Source: Azolla pinnata (lineage: Eukaryota > Streptophyta > Polypodiopsida > Salviniales > Salviniaceae). Taken from it: a DNA stretch of 60,115 nt. Location of the stretch: positions 18,674 to 78,788 of the forward strand of contig JBBBWG010015890.1 in the NCBI GenBank assembly GCA_037176905.1. Reading direction: 5' to 3'. Below the pieces are notes generated by a model. That model saw nothing but the letters and a program-made list of their open reading frames with translations, had not been told where the DNA came from and searched no databases. A program made the position numbers and the translations under genes. Shown here piece after piece: positions 24,166-36,241 of the stretch (positions are counted from its first letter, which is position 1; each line of letters starts with the position of its first letter).

Positions 24166-27100
24166 CGTGTAGATGAGTTCTCCTCTCTTGTTTAGACCCC
24201 AATTCCATGCTTCTTCTTCTTCTTTTACTACTTGTTTTTTCTGAACTGTGAATTGTCTGCTTAGCTTGCTTGGATACGAAGGATTGGAGGTGATCAATCC
24301 GGATGGCGGTGAAGAAGATGCAGAAGAAGAAGCCAAGAAGGGACGACTAAAGCAGGAGGTACTCCTTGCCCTACTGATCTCCCAACCCTCTTCGTCATCG
24401 TTTGCAATTAGACTTTCTGTAAAGAAGCAAGGAATCTCTATAGATATATACATGTGCATACATACGTACGTACATCATGTGCTGCTGTTGATCCATGCGC
24501 CCATATGTATGCATCGATGTGCATAAGAAAAATATAACCTTTGAGTTGTGCCCACAATTTGTGATTTCTACTTGAAGAAGCTGAAGAAGAAGCGAGGAAA
24601 TTTTTTCTTTTTATGGACTCCAGTGGTATCAAACTTATCCTCGTACTAATTGTCTTCGATATTTTTTGGTTCATGGCCTCTATGGTTTGTAGGACCGAGA
24701 AGGATATTGGAAAATGATGCATAAATACATTGGCTCCGATGTTACCTCCATGGTTACTCTTCCTGTCTTTCTATTTGAGCCAATGACGATGGTTCAAAAA
24801 ATGGCTGAGGTAACGTGATGGGGATCATGCGATGTTTGTATGCAATGCTATGCTCAAGTATGATGAGTTTTGCTACGTCAAAAACGTCACCTTGACAATG
24901 CTCTATGGTGTGGTTATGAATATAGCTGATGGAGTATGCAAACCTACTCGACCTGGCAGATCTGTGTGAGGACCCGTATCTAAAGCTGGTTTATGCATGT
25001 AAGTTGTAGTCAGAAGTCTGCTGAATTATGCAATGTATTTGGGTTGGATAGAAAGAAAAGGAACTAAAATAATAGGTCTGCTTTTGTAACTTAAACCCTC
25101 AGTTTTGAGGCTCCTTTGAGAAAAATAGTGAAGTAGGCCCAAATGCTGAATAGATTTTTTGTTGCTCTTGTTGTTTGGGTATTATGTAGCCAGCTGGGCT
25201 GTCTCAGTTTATTATGCATATCAACGGCCGTGGAAACCATTTAACCCCATACTGGGTGAAACCTATGAGATGGTGAATCATCAGGGCATCACATTCATCT
25301 CTGAACAGGTAGGTTGTTCATCCTTTCTTGAAGTGTCGTTATATGATGGAAATTCTGTATTCATAAAGCAAGCTGTCACTCATGTTTTTGACAGGTCAGT
25401 CATCATCCCCCAATGAGTTGTGGGCACGCAGAAAATGAGCATTTTACATATACCGTGACATCAAAGTTGAGAACCAAGTTCCTTGGAAACTCTGTCGATG
25501 TTTATCCTGTTGGAAGGTATGCAAAGGTTTGAGTGAATTTTCTCAGCACATGATGAATAGGGTCGATGTTCTATGCTTGGTAATTTGTCTGTCATATGAA
25601 AACAGAACGGTATGCTTGGATACTCCTTCCCTAAGCTTTGTTATGAAAGTGTCTCATGTTCTTTAACAAAATAAAAGTGTCGGTCTAGTGTTTGTTAATA
25701 GCTTATTGAGTCATGTGCAAAGCTTACTATATGGAGCTATAACAATCAGCTTATTGAGTCATGGAAATAGTTGTGGGAACGATGAGCTGAAGTGGCTAGC
25801 AAGATGTATCTAGGCAATCACATCATAAGAAATAGAATAACATTCAGATGAAGAACTAATCACAGAAGGAACAAGAGTTAATGAGGCAGTTGTAATTCTG
25901 AAAGTGAATTAGTCGTCTGGTAGAAATCTGAAGGACCAGCATTCAACCCCTATCCATCCAAGCGTAGGTAAAAGAAAAGGATCAGAATCTAGGAAAGATA
26001 ATTGAATGGAAGAGCTAAACAGGAGACACAGTTTACAGAGTAGACATTACTTTGGGAAGCAGATCTCCTTGGTAAGGTTAAATTTTGTGTTAGCCAGTAT
26101 GTATGGATTGTCTTTTCATATTGAATTTATAACTCGAGATGATTAAAACCTTATAAAATCTAGCATAGCACCAATTGATTTAAGAGCGAGGGATTGCTGT
26201 ACTAAAAGGAACATTTTACATTGGAAGTTCCTTTTTCCTTTTTATTTGTTTGTGCAGAACACGAGTCACATTGAAAAGGTCGGGTGAGGTTCTAGATCTC
26301 ATCCCTACTCCAACAAAAGTGAATAACCTGATTTTTGGCCGGACGTGGTTCGACTCCCCTGGGGAAATGATCATGACAAACCTAACAACAGGGGATAAAG
26401 TGGTGCTGTATTTTCAACCTTGTGGTTGGTTTGGGTATGCCATCGATTCCTTTATGATGGATATTTAAGAGTGTGGTTTATGCTTTTTCCTTCTCCATTA
26501 GATGGGGAAGAAAGAGTAATCAGTTTATTCCTCATTCTTCTTCTCCATCAATTCTTTCATTGCTATTCAGTCTGTGAAGTTTGGGAATCTCAATTAAGTC
26601 GTTACAAATTACAATAAGATATGTTTGATGTTTTTGTTGCTTTTGATGAATAGAGCGGGGCGGTACGAAGTTGATGGATATGTATACAATAGCGATGAGG
26701 AACCAAAGCTTCTCATAACTGGTAAATGGAATGAATCGATGAACTATCAGCCATGTGACATGGAGGGTGATCCTCTTCCTGGCACCGAACTAAAGCAGGT
26801 AGTTCCTGTTGCACATATTCTTTGCTCTGTACTGATTGATTGGTTCACTTCAATAATTGAAGTCCTCCTAACCTCAGATTTTTCTTTCTTTGGTTTCTAG
26901 GTATGGAAGGTTGCAGATAAACCTCTAGGCGATAAATTCCAGTATACACATTTTGCACACAAGATTAATAGTTTTGAAACTGCCCCAAAGAAGATGCTTG
27001 CGTCAGATTCACGTCTCCGTCCCGATCGATATGCTCTAGAGATGGGTGACCTAAATAAGGCTGGAACAGAGAAAACGAGGTGAGGCATCTGATGTGTTCA

Positions 27101-27565
27101 TCTTTTCTTCTTTGAAGCATCTTTTTGAGTGCACATTTTAAAAAATAGTTTGAATTTCCTCTTTGGGTTTTCCGCTTAAACAGGGCTCAAGGATCTAGAA
27201 TGTTATATCTACATTTTTTATGTGATGGGCTGACTATATGAAACTTTGTATGAACATGTTTTCTGACATATACATTTATATGTATGCATATGAATTTGTA
27301 ATACAGGATGGAGGAAAGGCAGCGGGCAGAGAAGCGGCAAAGAGAAGCCTTGAATCTAGAGTTCACTCCAAGGTGGTTCAAACTAACCGGCGATACGGCA
27401 TCCACACCATGGGGAGATCTGGAGGTCTACGAGTATAATGGGAAATACAAAGAGCACCGAGCACAAGTCGAATCTTGTTTGCGTGATGATGATGAAGCTG
27501 ATGATCAGAAGAAGCTGGGGTTCAATCCATGGCAGTTTGATTGCATTCCCGAAACCGAGTTATAA
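23983..27565 (+). CDS. Short oxysterol-binding-protein-related protein (ORP3-like)
   Basis: Exons: 23983-24074, 24265-24358, 24693-24809, 24926-24998, 25190-25308, 25395-25516, 26258-26434, 26654-26798, 26901-27079, 27307-27565, giving 458 aa. The protein is almost entirely the OSBP lipid-binding domain, with no PH domain, like the roughly 450-aa Arabidopsis ORP3A/B/C group. Diagnostic pieces are [15 protein letters not shown], the signature [10 protein letters not shown] (about residues 164-173, split across exons 5 and 6), [10 protein letters not shown], and [17 protein letters not shown] followed by a charged helix [13 protein letters not shown]. The family moves sterols and phosphoinositides between ER and other membranes. 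The ATG at 23983 is in a purine context and gives the family-like [20 protein letters not shown]. Intron 1 begins directly with a 76-bp CT repeat. Confidence 0.94.
24077..24164 (+). repeat. (CT)38 then (CG)n tract fused to the ORP intron 1 donor
   Basis: Immediately after the GT of the intron 1 donor (exon ends AACAG) comes an uninterrupted CT run (24077-24152), followed by a CG run to about 24164. The tract therefore replaces the usual donor consensus after GT. Confidence 0.9.
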
Positions 27566-30480
27566 TGTTGTAATACGGTTAGTGTACCATCATTGCTTTT
27601 GTTTTTTTAATTCAGCAACGGGGAATTTTTTATAGGTTTCCGTGATTGATGTGGCAAATTCATATGTCAGTTGGAAAACAGTTCTATTTGGAACAACAGA
27701 AGAAGGAAGAAATTGTCTAATTGATGAAAAAAGTATATGGATAAGTTATATATTTACGAAGAAAGAGAGAGAGAGAGAGAGAAAGGGATCAAAATTCTAC
27801 TGCCTTTTTTTGAGGGAGAGGGGATCTTTATGTGTTATAAAGTATTAGAGTGGATACTGTTCCTAGGGGTATGGAAAATCAAAAACAATCAAGATAAAGA
27901 ATGTGATTTGAGTGCACACATTGACAGTGGCAACTGGTCTTGGTTTTTGCCCTTACCAAATTGATTCAAGCCAACAGATTCCGACTCAGATTCAAATAAA
28001 CGGCATGTTTTTTCGTGAAGATGAGACGATCTTTTCCGGTGCTTGCATTGCTTTTTATTATGTTCGACGATTTCTCCCAACTATGACTGGAAACTGCTGG
28101 GGAATGAATGCTTAAGTTGCAGCGTTATGTGCTTTGTGTGATGAAATGTTTTATAGTGCGCTCGCAGACAGACTACGGAGATGTTTGTTGTATGTCTGCG
28201 CTGTTATCGAAATCAAATGGATAACACGAGGATCACATTACGAATGCTATTTGGCATATGGAAATTATTTGGCCTGTGCTAAGTTTAGTGTGGGGATTCC
28301 ATTTCTTACCATCAATTGTGCAAGTAAAGATTCTCTTGAAATAAAGATAATGTGAAGAATGCAATCTACTAATTCTCAACCTTTGCAAGAATCGTTGGTG
28401 CAGCAAAAAAAACTGATCTTGTTTATGCTCAAAATTGGTGTGCCCACTTACTGCCACCCTTCTCTGATGGATCGTTCATGGTGTGCAAACCTGCCAACAA
28501 TGATCAATCCTCATCAGATTTTGATATTAATGACCATGTAAGTCGTGTTTGTGTCGTGTTGATGTTGAATCTGAGGCAAACCTGCAATGAAATCAATGAA
28601 TGCACTAAATTGCCATTTCTGATCTACATACTAAGAGATTTGCCACTTCCCTCGCATGAACGTCTCTAATCACATGAGCAAGCGATCAAAATGTGATCAA
28701 AAGAAGTCTCAGATCATCTCTCCAATGCGATGATCAAGAGACTACCTTCTCTTTCAACATGGCGCGTGATTCTAAAGTCCATACCAGCTGTGTAACTTCT
28801 GAATGAGAGATATGGCAGGGCTCAGTTTCAACAGAATCAGGCATGATAGAGATCACTTGTTCTCTTCAAAAATAATAACATCATTCCTTGAAAGTCATGA
28901 GATCTCCCTTATCTCAAGGCTAACGTTTCTGTGGGAGTTGAAAACAGGCATTACTGTAAGGTTTTACATCAAGGAATTGGCTTCAGAACGTAACCCAGCT
29001 TTCTTCAACGTCATGATCTTGGGGTATTGATTGTTCAATCATTTGCCAAGTTCTATTATATGCATTCAAGTAGTGTCAGTAAGTACCGTGCCACAGCTCT
29101 ACTTCTTCCTAGACTTAATTTGGTGGGCATTTCAATGCCCTATAGGCTATAACTGACCTGAAAGCTAAGTTCTAATTACTTTTGAACCCAACGCTCCTTC
29201 AATTTTGAAACGCCTTCAACTCTTTCACTGATAATCTTTCCAAGCCCTCTTTGACACTCTTCCACAATTAATGAGAAAATCTCTTGAACTCGTTTGTTCT
29301 TCTTTGATTTCCTGAGCTGCTTGAGAAAATCTCTTGAACTCGTTTGTTCTTCTTTGATTCCTGAGCTGCTTGAGAAAATCTCTTGAACTCGTTACAGAAT
29401 GTGCTGTTCAAAATTTCCATCTTCATCCCATACCTGATTACACTCCTGAGATTTCTGATAACGATAATCGGTCTCTCAGTCTTTCTCTGACTGAGTACTT
29501 AGTGACTTCTTGGCGAAATTAAGAGTGACATATAATCAATCACCTGATAAAAAATGGCAATCCACGTCAGAAATACCTTAAATGCCTGCAAATATTGAGC
29601 CTCCAAGTACATCAATTCATTCGGACCTCTCAAATCAAAAGAATTGATGAGCCCTGATAGGGTAAATAGCTTGGGCCTCTTTAATCCAACGGATTACAAT
29701 GAGTTAGTTAGCATGCGAGTAAGTACCCTTTGAACTTTGGTATAGGTTTTATTAATGCGTGAAATCATTTTGGCGAGATTTGGAATCTAGAGATAGCAAC
29801 AATCTGAGTCATGATAGACGCTACATCAGCTGACACTTGAATAATTGTTGTAGACAGGATCACTTCCAGCCGCAATTTATCTGTGATTATATGGAGCCGG
29901 AATCTTGAGAATCACCATCGCTGCTCCAGCCGAGATCAAGCTGTGCATTAGAATGTCCGACAAACAATTTGAGTCATGAGGAAAGCTCTGATCCGACAAA
30001 CAATTTGATTAATCATAGCTAAATTTGATGTATCTACATTATTAGCACTTCTCGGATCAGCTCAATGCAGTATTTCATGAGCTTATACACTCCAATGAAA
30101 CACCTAAAAACAGAACAAAATTAACTCTGGAAGACAGATGTTATACGATATACCTCATCGAATCCAATGTCAGAACCGCTGCATGCTGGCATCTTACAGA
30201 TGGATCGGCACATTGCGGTGATCATCATGTGCAAGGATTATTACATGCCATAACCACAAAAAGCATTCTGGAATCAGATCTGATTAAATCCACGCTATCT
30301 AGTAATTATAATATGGCAAACGCTCATACAATTGTAACCAATACACAGAAATTAGCGAGGTTTTCTCTTTTCTTTTGATTGATTAATACATGAAATCCTA
30401 TACAATGCTGGACCATCTGATGAGGCAACTATGATCGTTCATGCAGAAATATACATGTACATTGATTACCTGATGAAACA
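27566..30480. other. Long intergenic stretch, no gene recognised
   Basis: The ORP 3' UTR occupies the first part, which includes a short GA run near 27763-27781. After about 28400 no family similarity is visible in any frame. I checked the minus strand here for further exons of the HD-Zip-like gene (START domain) and saw none. Confidence 0.6.
29273..29391 (+). repeat. 50-bp tandem repeat, about 2.4 copies
   Basis: GAGAAAATCTCTTGAACTCG begins at about 29273, 29323 and 29372. The complete units share TTTGTTCTTCTTTGATT and CCTGAGCTGCTT. Copies are almost identical, so the repeat is young. Confidence 0.85.
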
Positions 30481-33007
30481 TCATATCATTTTTACCTGAT
30501 CTTCACAAACCTCCGATCTGCTGGGCTCATGCGGAAAATCATCTGATGCAATCATATGGGCAGCGTCGATATGCGCTTCTGTTGCTGTCGGCATTTGCTT
30601 AGGCGCCATGGCCTGCAACTGCTCCTTCAACCTACAGTTCTCCACGGCGAGAAGCATGGCCTGGTTGCGGAGCTCTCTGTTCCGAAGAAGAAGCAAGTGC
30701 TGCTCGGCTTGAAGCTTCAGGTTGGTATGGATCAGAGAAGCATGGCCGCCTTCTTCCTCTCTCTGCTTCGATCTGAAAATCAAAAGGAAAGAAAGAGAAT
30801 CTTGACGATGCAGCTGCAGCATTATGCTCCTCAAGGATCATATTAGTACTCTCTCTCAGTAAACATGTTAGATGTTTATGTGGCGACCTCATATAATAAG
30901 AAGCCATAGCCAAGGAGCGGTTTTTAGTGTTGCCTTCTGATTAAGAGCACACTGTCTGATGCAGAGCCTGTATGCATACTTCCATGCCCTATACAACCAT
31001 GAATTACGTGTTACGGTAGTTCTCAGCTGCAATGGCGTCTTCTGTGCAAGTTCTCAACGGCAAACTCTCTTTCCCGAATTTGCAGGAAGCTCCAGCAATT
31101 ATTTTCATACCCACAAGATGAAGCAGATTGAGCATTATGCGTCTGCTTGTGCAGAATTCACTTCTTGCAAGCACCATGGCTTCTCCAAAGCCATGGTTAA
31201 TATATTGCGGAGGATCAGAAGAAGTTGCCGGGGCTTTTTCTTGCGCGCATGCACAACGGTTGGGACTGATTGTCTCTGATGAACGCCTAGTGGGTCATGG
31301 AAGCTTGTAGAAACTAGACCAAGCCATATCTGTCGTCGCAATGAACAGCCTTGAAATCCTGTCACTGTTCTGATCGTCTGAACGAGTGAAGGAAATGTTG
31401 CAAACGCCTTCAGAGATCTTGATTTTTGGGCTTACAGCTATGGGTGGATATGTGCAGTCATGGAAACCCATCTCGATAATGTCTGTGCTTTAGACGTAAA
31501 ATCTAATCAGCATCGGAATTTCCTGCACAGAAAGCTGTTGGATATAGATGTGAATAGATCCCGGCAAGTGGTTTTGCCGTTGCAGTATGGATTCTTTGCA
31601 GGAAAACCTAATCTTTCTGACGATACAAATCGTCATGAAGGAAAGATCGGCGACGAGAAAGAAAGACGAAGCGTTTTCCATGAAGAAAGATTAAAGCTAG
31701 GATATAGCTGTGAATTGATCCCGGCAAGGGTTTTGCCGTTGCAGTATGGATTCTTTGCCGGAAAACCTAATCTGTCTGACGATAGAAATCGTCATGAAGG
31801 ATAGATCGGCGACGAGAAAGAAAGATCAGAGCGTTTTCCATGAAGAAAGATTAAAGCTTGGATATAGCTGTGAAAAGATCCCGGCAAGAGTTTTGCCATT
31901 GCAGTATGGATTCTTTGCCGCAAAACCTAATCGCTCTGACGATACAAATCGTCATGAAGAAAAGATCGCGGGCGACGAGAAAGAAAGATCAGAGCGTTTT
32001 CCATGAAGAAAGATTAACGCTTGGATATAGCTGTGAATAGATCCCGGCAAGGGTTTTGCCGTTGTAGTATGGATTCTTTGCCGCAAAACATAATCTTTCT
32101 GACGATACAAATCGTCATGAAGGAAAGATCAGCGACGAGAAAGAAAGATCAGAGCGTTTTTCATGAAGAAAGATTAAAGCTTGGATATAGATGTGAATAG
32201 ATCCCGGCNNNNNNNNNNNNNNNNNNNNNNNNNNNNNNNNNNNNNNNNNNNNNNNNNNNNNNNNNNNNNNNNNNNNNNNNNNNNNNNNNNNNNNNNNNNN
32301 NNNNNNNNGCGACGAGAAAGAAAGATCAGAGCGTTTTTCATGAAGAAAGATTAAAGCTTGGATATAGATGTGAATAGATCCCGGCAAGGGTTTTGCCGTT
32401 GCAGTATGGATTCTTTGCCGCAAAACCTAATCTTTCTGACGATACAAATCGTCATGAAGGTGAAATCGGCGAAGGGAAAGAAAGATCGGAGCGTTTTTCA
32501 TGAAGAAAGATTAAAGCTTGCAGACCAAACAGATCAGCGATTTTCTACGAAGAGTCGAAGCCTAGTCCGAACAGCGATCTAAGAAGACTATGATTGCAGG
32601 GACAATGTCATGAAGATGTTATGATAGGGGCCACAAACTAGCTGATGATCAGATGCTTACCTTCGCGCAGAGAACCAATCTTTGAGGCAGGAGGGATCCA
32701 CGGAGGAGAGAGAAGGCCGATCGTGGAGGAAGCCATGGATGTGAGCAGAGGTCGGGCCGCGAGGGTAATCGAAGAAGAGATCTTCAAGCTCATCGCATTG
32801 TTGCTGGCTGAGCTCTGAAGACATGATCGGCTTCTTTGCAGAAGAATCAGATGAAGGATCAGAAGAAGAATAAGAATTTGATGATGATGATGAAGAAGAA
32901 GAATCGGAAGAAGAAGATGGAGATGGAGACGGAGATGGAGATGAAGACGGAGATGGAGAAGAACTGGATGAGTGATCAGAAGTCGGCAAGCTTGCAGGCT
33001 TTCTCAT
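30481..33007 (-). CDS. Short HD-Zip III-derived protein: decayed homeodomain plus leucine zipper, no START domain
   Basis: On the minus strand exon 1 is 33007-32661 and exon 2 is 30772-30481, giving 212 aa ending in VKMI. Residues 12-57 are a serine-rich run. Residues 66-116 resemble an HD-Zip III homeodomain, with LSSVDPSCLKDWFSARR against the family's LSNIEPKQIKVWFQNRR. The basic follow-on SKQREEE leads to a zipper with leucines 136, 143, 150, 157 and 164 (NLKLQAEQHLLLLRNRELRN, QAMLLAVENCRLKEQL). The invariant Asn51 of homeodomains is Ala (A114) and Gln50 is Ser, so specific DNA binding is probably lost. HD-Zip III proteins normally continue into START and MEKHLA domains (about 840 aa); none is seen. 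The zipper also resembles LITTLE ZIPPER proteins, which block HD-Zip III factors by heterodimerising. The splice joins in phase. A GT donor also follows residue 208, so an unseen extra exon is possible. A pseudogene is the main alternative. Confidence 0.7.
31541..32520. repeat. 160-bp satellite array inside the HD-Zip-like gene's intron
   Basis: GATATAG...GATCCCGGCAAGGG-type units start at about 31541, 31701, 31861, 32023, 32183 and, after a gap, 32361. The period is 160-162 bp. Each unit holds two inverted repeats: GGCAA...TTGCC around GGGTT, and GACGAT-ACAA-ATCGTC within a longer CTTTC...GAAAG pairing. Copies are highly similar. The ORFs found here on both strands are repeat by-products. 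Confidence 0.92.
32132..32385. other. Assembly gap (100 N) flanked by an exact 77-bp duplication
   Basis: N bases fill 32209-32308. The 77 bp before (32132-32208) equal the 77 bp after (32309-32385). The gap falls in the 160-bp satellite, where short-read assembly would be expected to break. The true copy number is unknown. Confidence 0.9.
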
Positions 33008-33400
33008 TTCTGAAGCTCTCTACAGGTACGCATTCTCCGGGCAGACGCAAGCTGATGAAGAGCGATTCAATTACAGTGGCGATGGCGATGGCGATGGCGA
33101 TTGCATGATCATCACCTGCACAAGAAGGGGAAGGTCGTCGTCGTCGTCGTCCCTGCAACGCGTTAGCGAGGAACCAGAGAAAGACGGCAGATCAGATCAT
33201 AGACAGATGATGATGATGATGATGATGATGATGGAAGATCTGAAAGGAGAGGGAAGATCAGGATTCAGAAGGTAACAGTAGCTCAGCGTCTGTGTCTGTG
33301 TCGTGGAATCTTCGAGTTCGCTGTCTTCTTCTTCATCTTTTCTGGGAATACCTCGGAACCCTAACCCTAACCCTAACCCTAAACCCTAAACCCTAAAAGT
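33008..33400 (-). promoter_or_regulatory. Leader/promoter region of the HD-Zip-like gene with hexamer and telomere-like repeats
   Basis: Upstream of the minus-strand ATG lie a GATGGC hexamer run (33078-33103), a GAT run (33207-33231) and a short telomere-like block of CCCTAA and CCCTAAA units (33357-33398). TTTAGGG on the transcribed strand is the telo-box sequence, so this block may serve as a cluster of telo-boxes. The start codon follows TTCAG, so a leader intron may end at it. Confidence 0.4.
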
Positions 33401-36241
33401 CAGAGGGCCGTTTCTCCCCCACCTCGTTTTCTGCGCAGGAAAACCGAAAGCAGCCGAGCCCCATGCCAACTGTGCACAGCACTAGAAGCAGTCTGAGCTT
33501 TCCTTCCTTCCCCGACGCAGTTCCACATGATTTAATACAGAGAGAGGGAGGCCCCCGCACCATCGCCATATCCATGGACCATTTCCTCGCCGTTTGACCC
33601 AACCTGGGTCAAATCACCACCATGGCGATGGCCTAGATCTCGCGCGCGCATCTGAACCCTGAACTCCGAGAAGCCATGGCCCCTGATCGGCAAGCTCCAC
33701 ACCGGATTGCCATGAGCTAATTACAGGGATGACCATTGTTGTGCTTGCTTTTGCAAGGGTTTTAGGGTTTGGATTTCCGGCTTAGGGTACGCATGCTGCG
33801 TCGTAGAAACCCCCTTCCCCTCATGACGACGATGACGACCATGACTGATGATGATGATGATGAAGGAAGACTGTGATGGCGCTATTCTCCTCTAGTTTTC
33901 TGATCCTAACATACACAGTTTGCAAAGGCAGCGTTGCAGATCTGTGGTGGTAGGTAGGGTACCAGTCTGATCTAGTCTTGCGTCGTCTTCTTCAGATTCA
34001 AAGCTCCATGGTAGTGCGCCACATCCGATTCAGCTGTAACATGGATCTGCGCAGCTTTTTCTGCATGCAGATTTTTTGAACTGTGCAGAAAAGGCATGGG
34101 AAAGAAGATTCAGAAGGAGAAGGAGAAGACGAAGAAGAAGAAGCCATTGAAAGCATTCCTGTGAGGACGGTTATGCAGCATTCCGGCACTGCACGTGCCC
34201 TAGCCAAGATATGGCTATGGCAGACCTGCAAGATCCCGAACCTACCTATCTGTGTGCATATGATATGAAGCAATGGCGGATCTTCCCCCGTCCCTCTGCA
34301 AAAGAACGCCTGCTTTGTTTGGTGCCGTGCTGCTGAACCCCCCTACTGCCATGGCGCACAAAAGATTTCCACAGTGGAAGAAAGGCAGATGCGCACCCAT
34401 CACCAAAGCAAGAAAGAAGAAAAAGCCATGGAAGCTGCTTCAGATCAGGCCAAAACTAATCAAACATACAGAAATGGAAATGGAAATGGTGAGATGTAAA
34501 CAAAGAATGACGAGGGATCATCACATAGCACGAACATCTGGGTGGACACGGAGAGCTGTGGAACATGCTTCTAGCATATCTTTCTGATTGATTTGTTCAC
34601 TGTTCCTCACTTCACCATCACTGTTCAAGCCACAGAACAAGATGAATGAAGGTCAGACAGACAGTGGCCACATGAACCATCGATTGATGAGACGGATGAC
34701 GTAAATCTTCTGGGGCTTTCAGCAAATTCTTGTGTAAAAACCAGTGAAATAGATGCATCTGCAAGTACCGTTCCTCGCGCAATCCTTCACGTTCAAATTT
34801 GCTCCTTGATGTCTCGTACAATTCCCTGTACATACTCCCTGCACCTCCTCCCCAACAACGATGACACTGATCCTGTGTTAAGCTTGCCTTCTCCTTCTCT
34901 TTAGAAACTCCAGGCTTTCAACCTGAACTAAAAACGCGACCTCCCACCACTGCAGAAAACAGTTTGATCCATTTTGATTGATAGAGGATGGATTCGGTCA
35001 AATCCGCGCCTATTCAATCACTTCTTGTTGCAACGAATTACAGGAAGACAGTAGAGGAAGGAGGAGCAATCAATGTCTGAGACAACATGGGCACACAAGT
35101 TGGGAAGAAATTGTGCTCTGATTCCATCAGATGTAAGAAATATGCATCATGATGTCTGCGTTACTGGTGGAAGTTTTCCAAAGAAGAGCATTAGAACATG
35201 TTCCTGATTCACCATGTCAAAGAATTCCACCCTGTCAAGTTACGAGTACAAAATACTACATTTTTGAACAAAGTTTGTCGAAAACCATGAGTTTGGCCAT
35301 GTTTCAGTACAGATTTTCGCGCACATATAACAGTGCAAGTCAATTTTGAGTACCAAGAAAGTGTCTTGAGAAACAAAGATCCGCAAAGACAAACTTAACA
35401 GGAATATCAAATGAAGATGACAGTAAAAACAAGCTGCAATACTACATTTTTGAACAAAAGTTTGTCGAAAACCGTGACTTTGGCCATGTTTCATGAAGTA
35501 CAGATTTTCGCACACATATATAACAGTGCAAGTCAAATTTGAGTACCAAGAAAGATTGTTGAGAAACAAAGATCCACAAAGACAGACTTACAGGAATATT
35601 GATGAAGATGACAGTAAAAACAACCTACAGTTATTTGGTATTTACAGTCAAAAGAAACACAGTATATTTGCCCTGTTTCATGTACAAAAAGTAAAGCAAA
35701 ACTGTATACGAAAAAGTCGAATGGAATGAACTATGAAAAAAAAATCCCATGTCAACACACAGCTATTTGCTGCGTCCTGTGATCAACCTCTTGTTACATG
35801 CCAACTAGAGACCTTTCTTATCTAAATTTGACAAGCTAGGATGCCAGTTCTACTTTAACTAAGTGCAAAAGCCAAGAATGAATTGCCTAGGCATATGAAT
35901 GCATCGCCAGGTGAAAAAAATATATGCAAATCACCCAGCTTCATCCATACAGCTGCAGATTCTCTGTCGGATCCAACTACCTGCTAGGTCGGTAACCCCA
36001 CCCATCATCAGTTAAAAACGTGGCGACGAGGAAAGCATCCAAAAAAAACCAACCCTGTCGGCCAATGTTGCCAACCTCATCGAACGTGAGCAGAAAAAAG
36101 AGACCCGTAAAAACCCATAGCAACAACTCTCTACCTTGCGCCCAGTGGATCATCACAACTGCTCTATTTTGATTGGAGTGCCTTGATCAATGATTTCCCA
36201 ACATAAAACTGAAAAAAGCCAGAGCATAGCTTGATCGGAGC
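33401..36241. other. Intergenic, with NF-YA 3' region at the right end
   Basis: I recognise no gene. GA- and GAT-rich patches occur at 33840-33862 and 34100-34145. The right end probably contains the NF-YA 3' UTR (minus strand). Confidence 0.5.
35252..35624. repeat. 186-bp tandem duplication
   Basis: AATACTACATTTTTGAACAAA begins at about 35252 and about 35438. Both copies continue through GTTTGTCGAAAACC, TTTGGCCATGTTTCA, AACAGTGCAAGTCAA, GAGTACCAAGAAAG and AAGATGACAGTAAAAACAA. Small indels separate the copies. It lies just downstream of NF-YA. Confidence 0.85.

Noticed and set aside
23432-24459. ORFs with Leu/Phe or Arg-Glu runs around the ORP start
   Set aside because: These are translations of TTC and CT microsatellites.
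28680-30480. Additional START-domain exons of the HD-Zip-like gene
   Set aside because: No minus-strand frame here shows START-like sequence or a plausible exon.
31541-32520. CRISPR-like array
   Set aside because: The whole 160-bp unit is conserved with no unique spacers, and the context is a plant nuclear intron.
31460-32582. Repeated ORFs with QYGFFA-type peptides, considered as a repeat protein
   Set aside because: They are read-through of the 160-bp satellite. The period is not a multiple of three, frames shift between units, and the array lies in an intron of the opposite-strand gene.
35600-36241. miR169 target site in the NF-YA 3' UTR
   Set aside because: I looked for the complement of TGACTTGCCGA-type sequence and found no convincing match.
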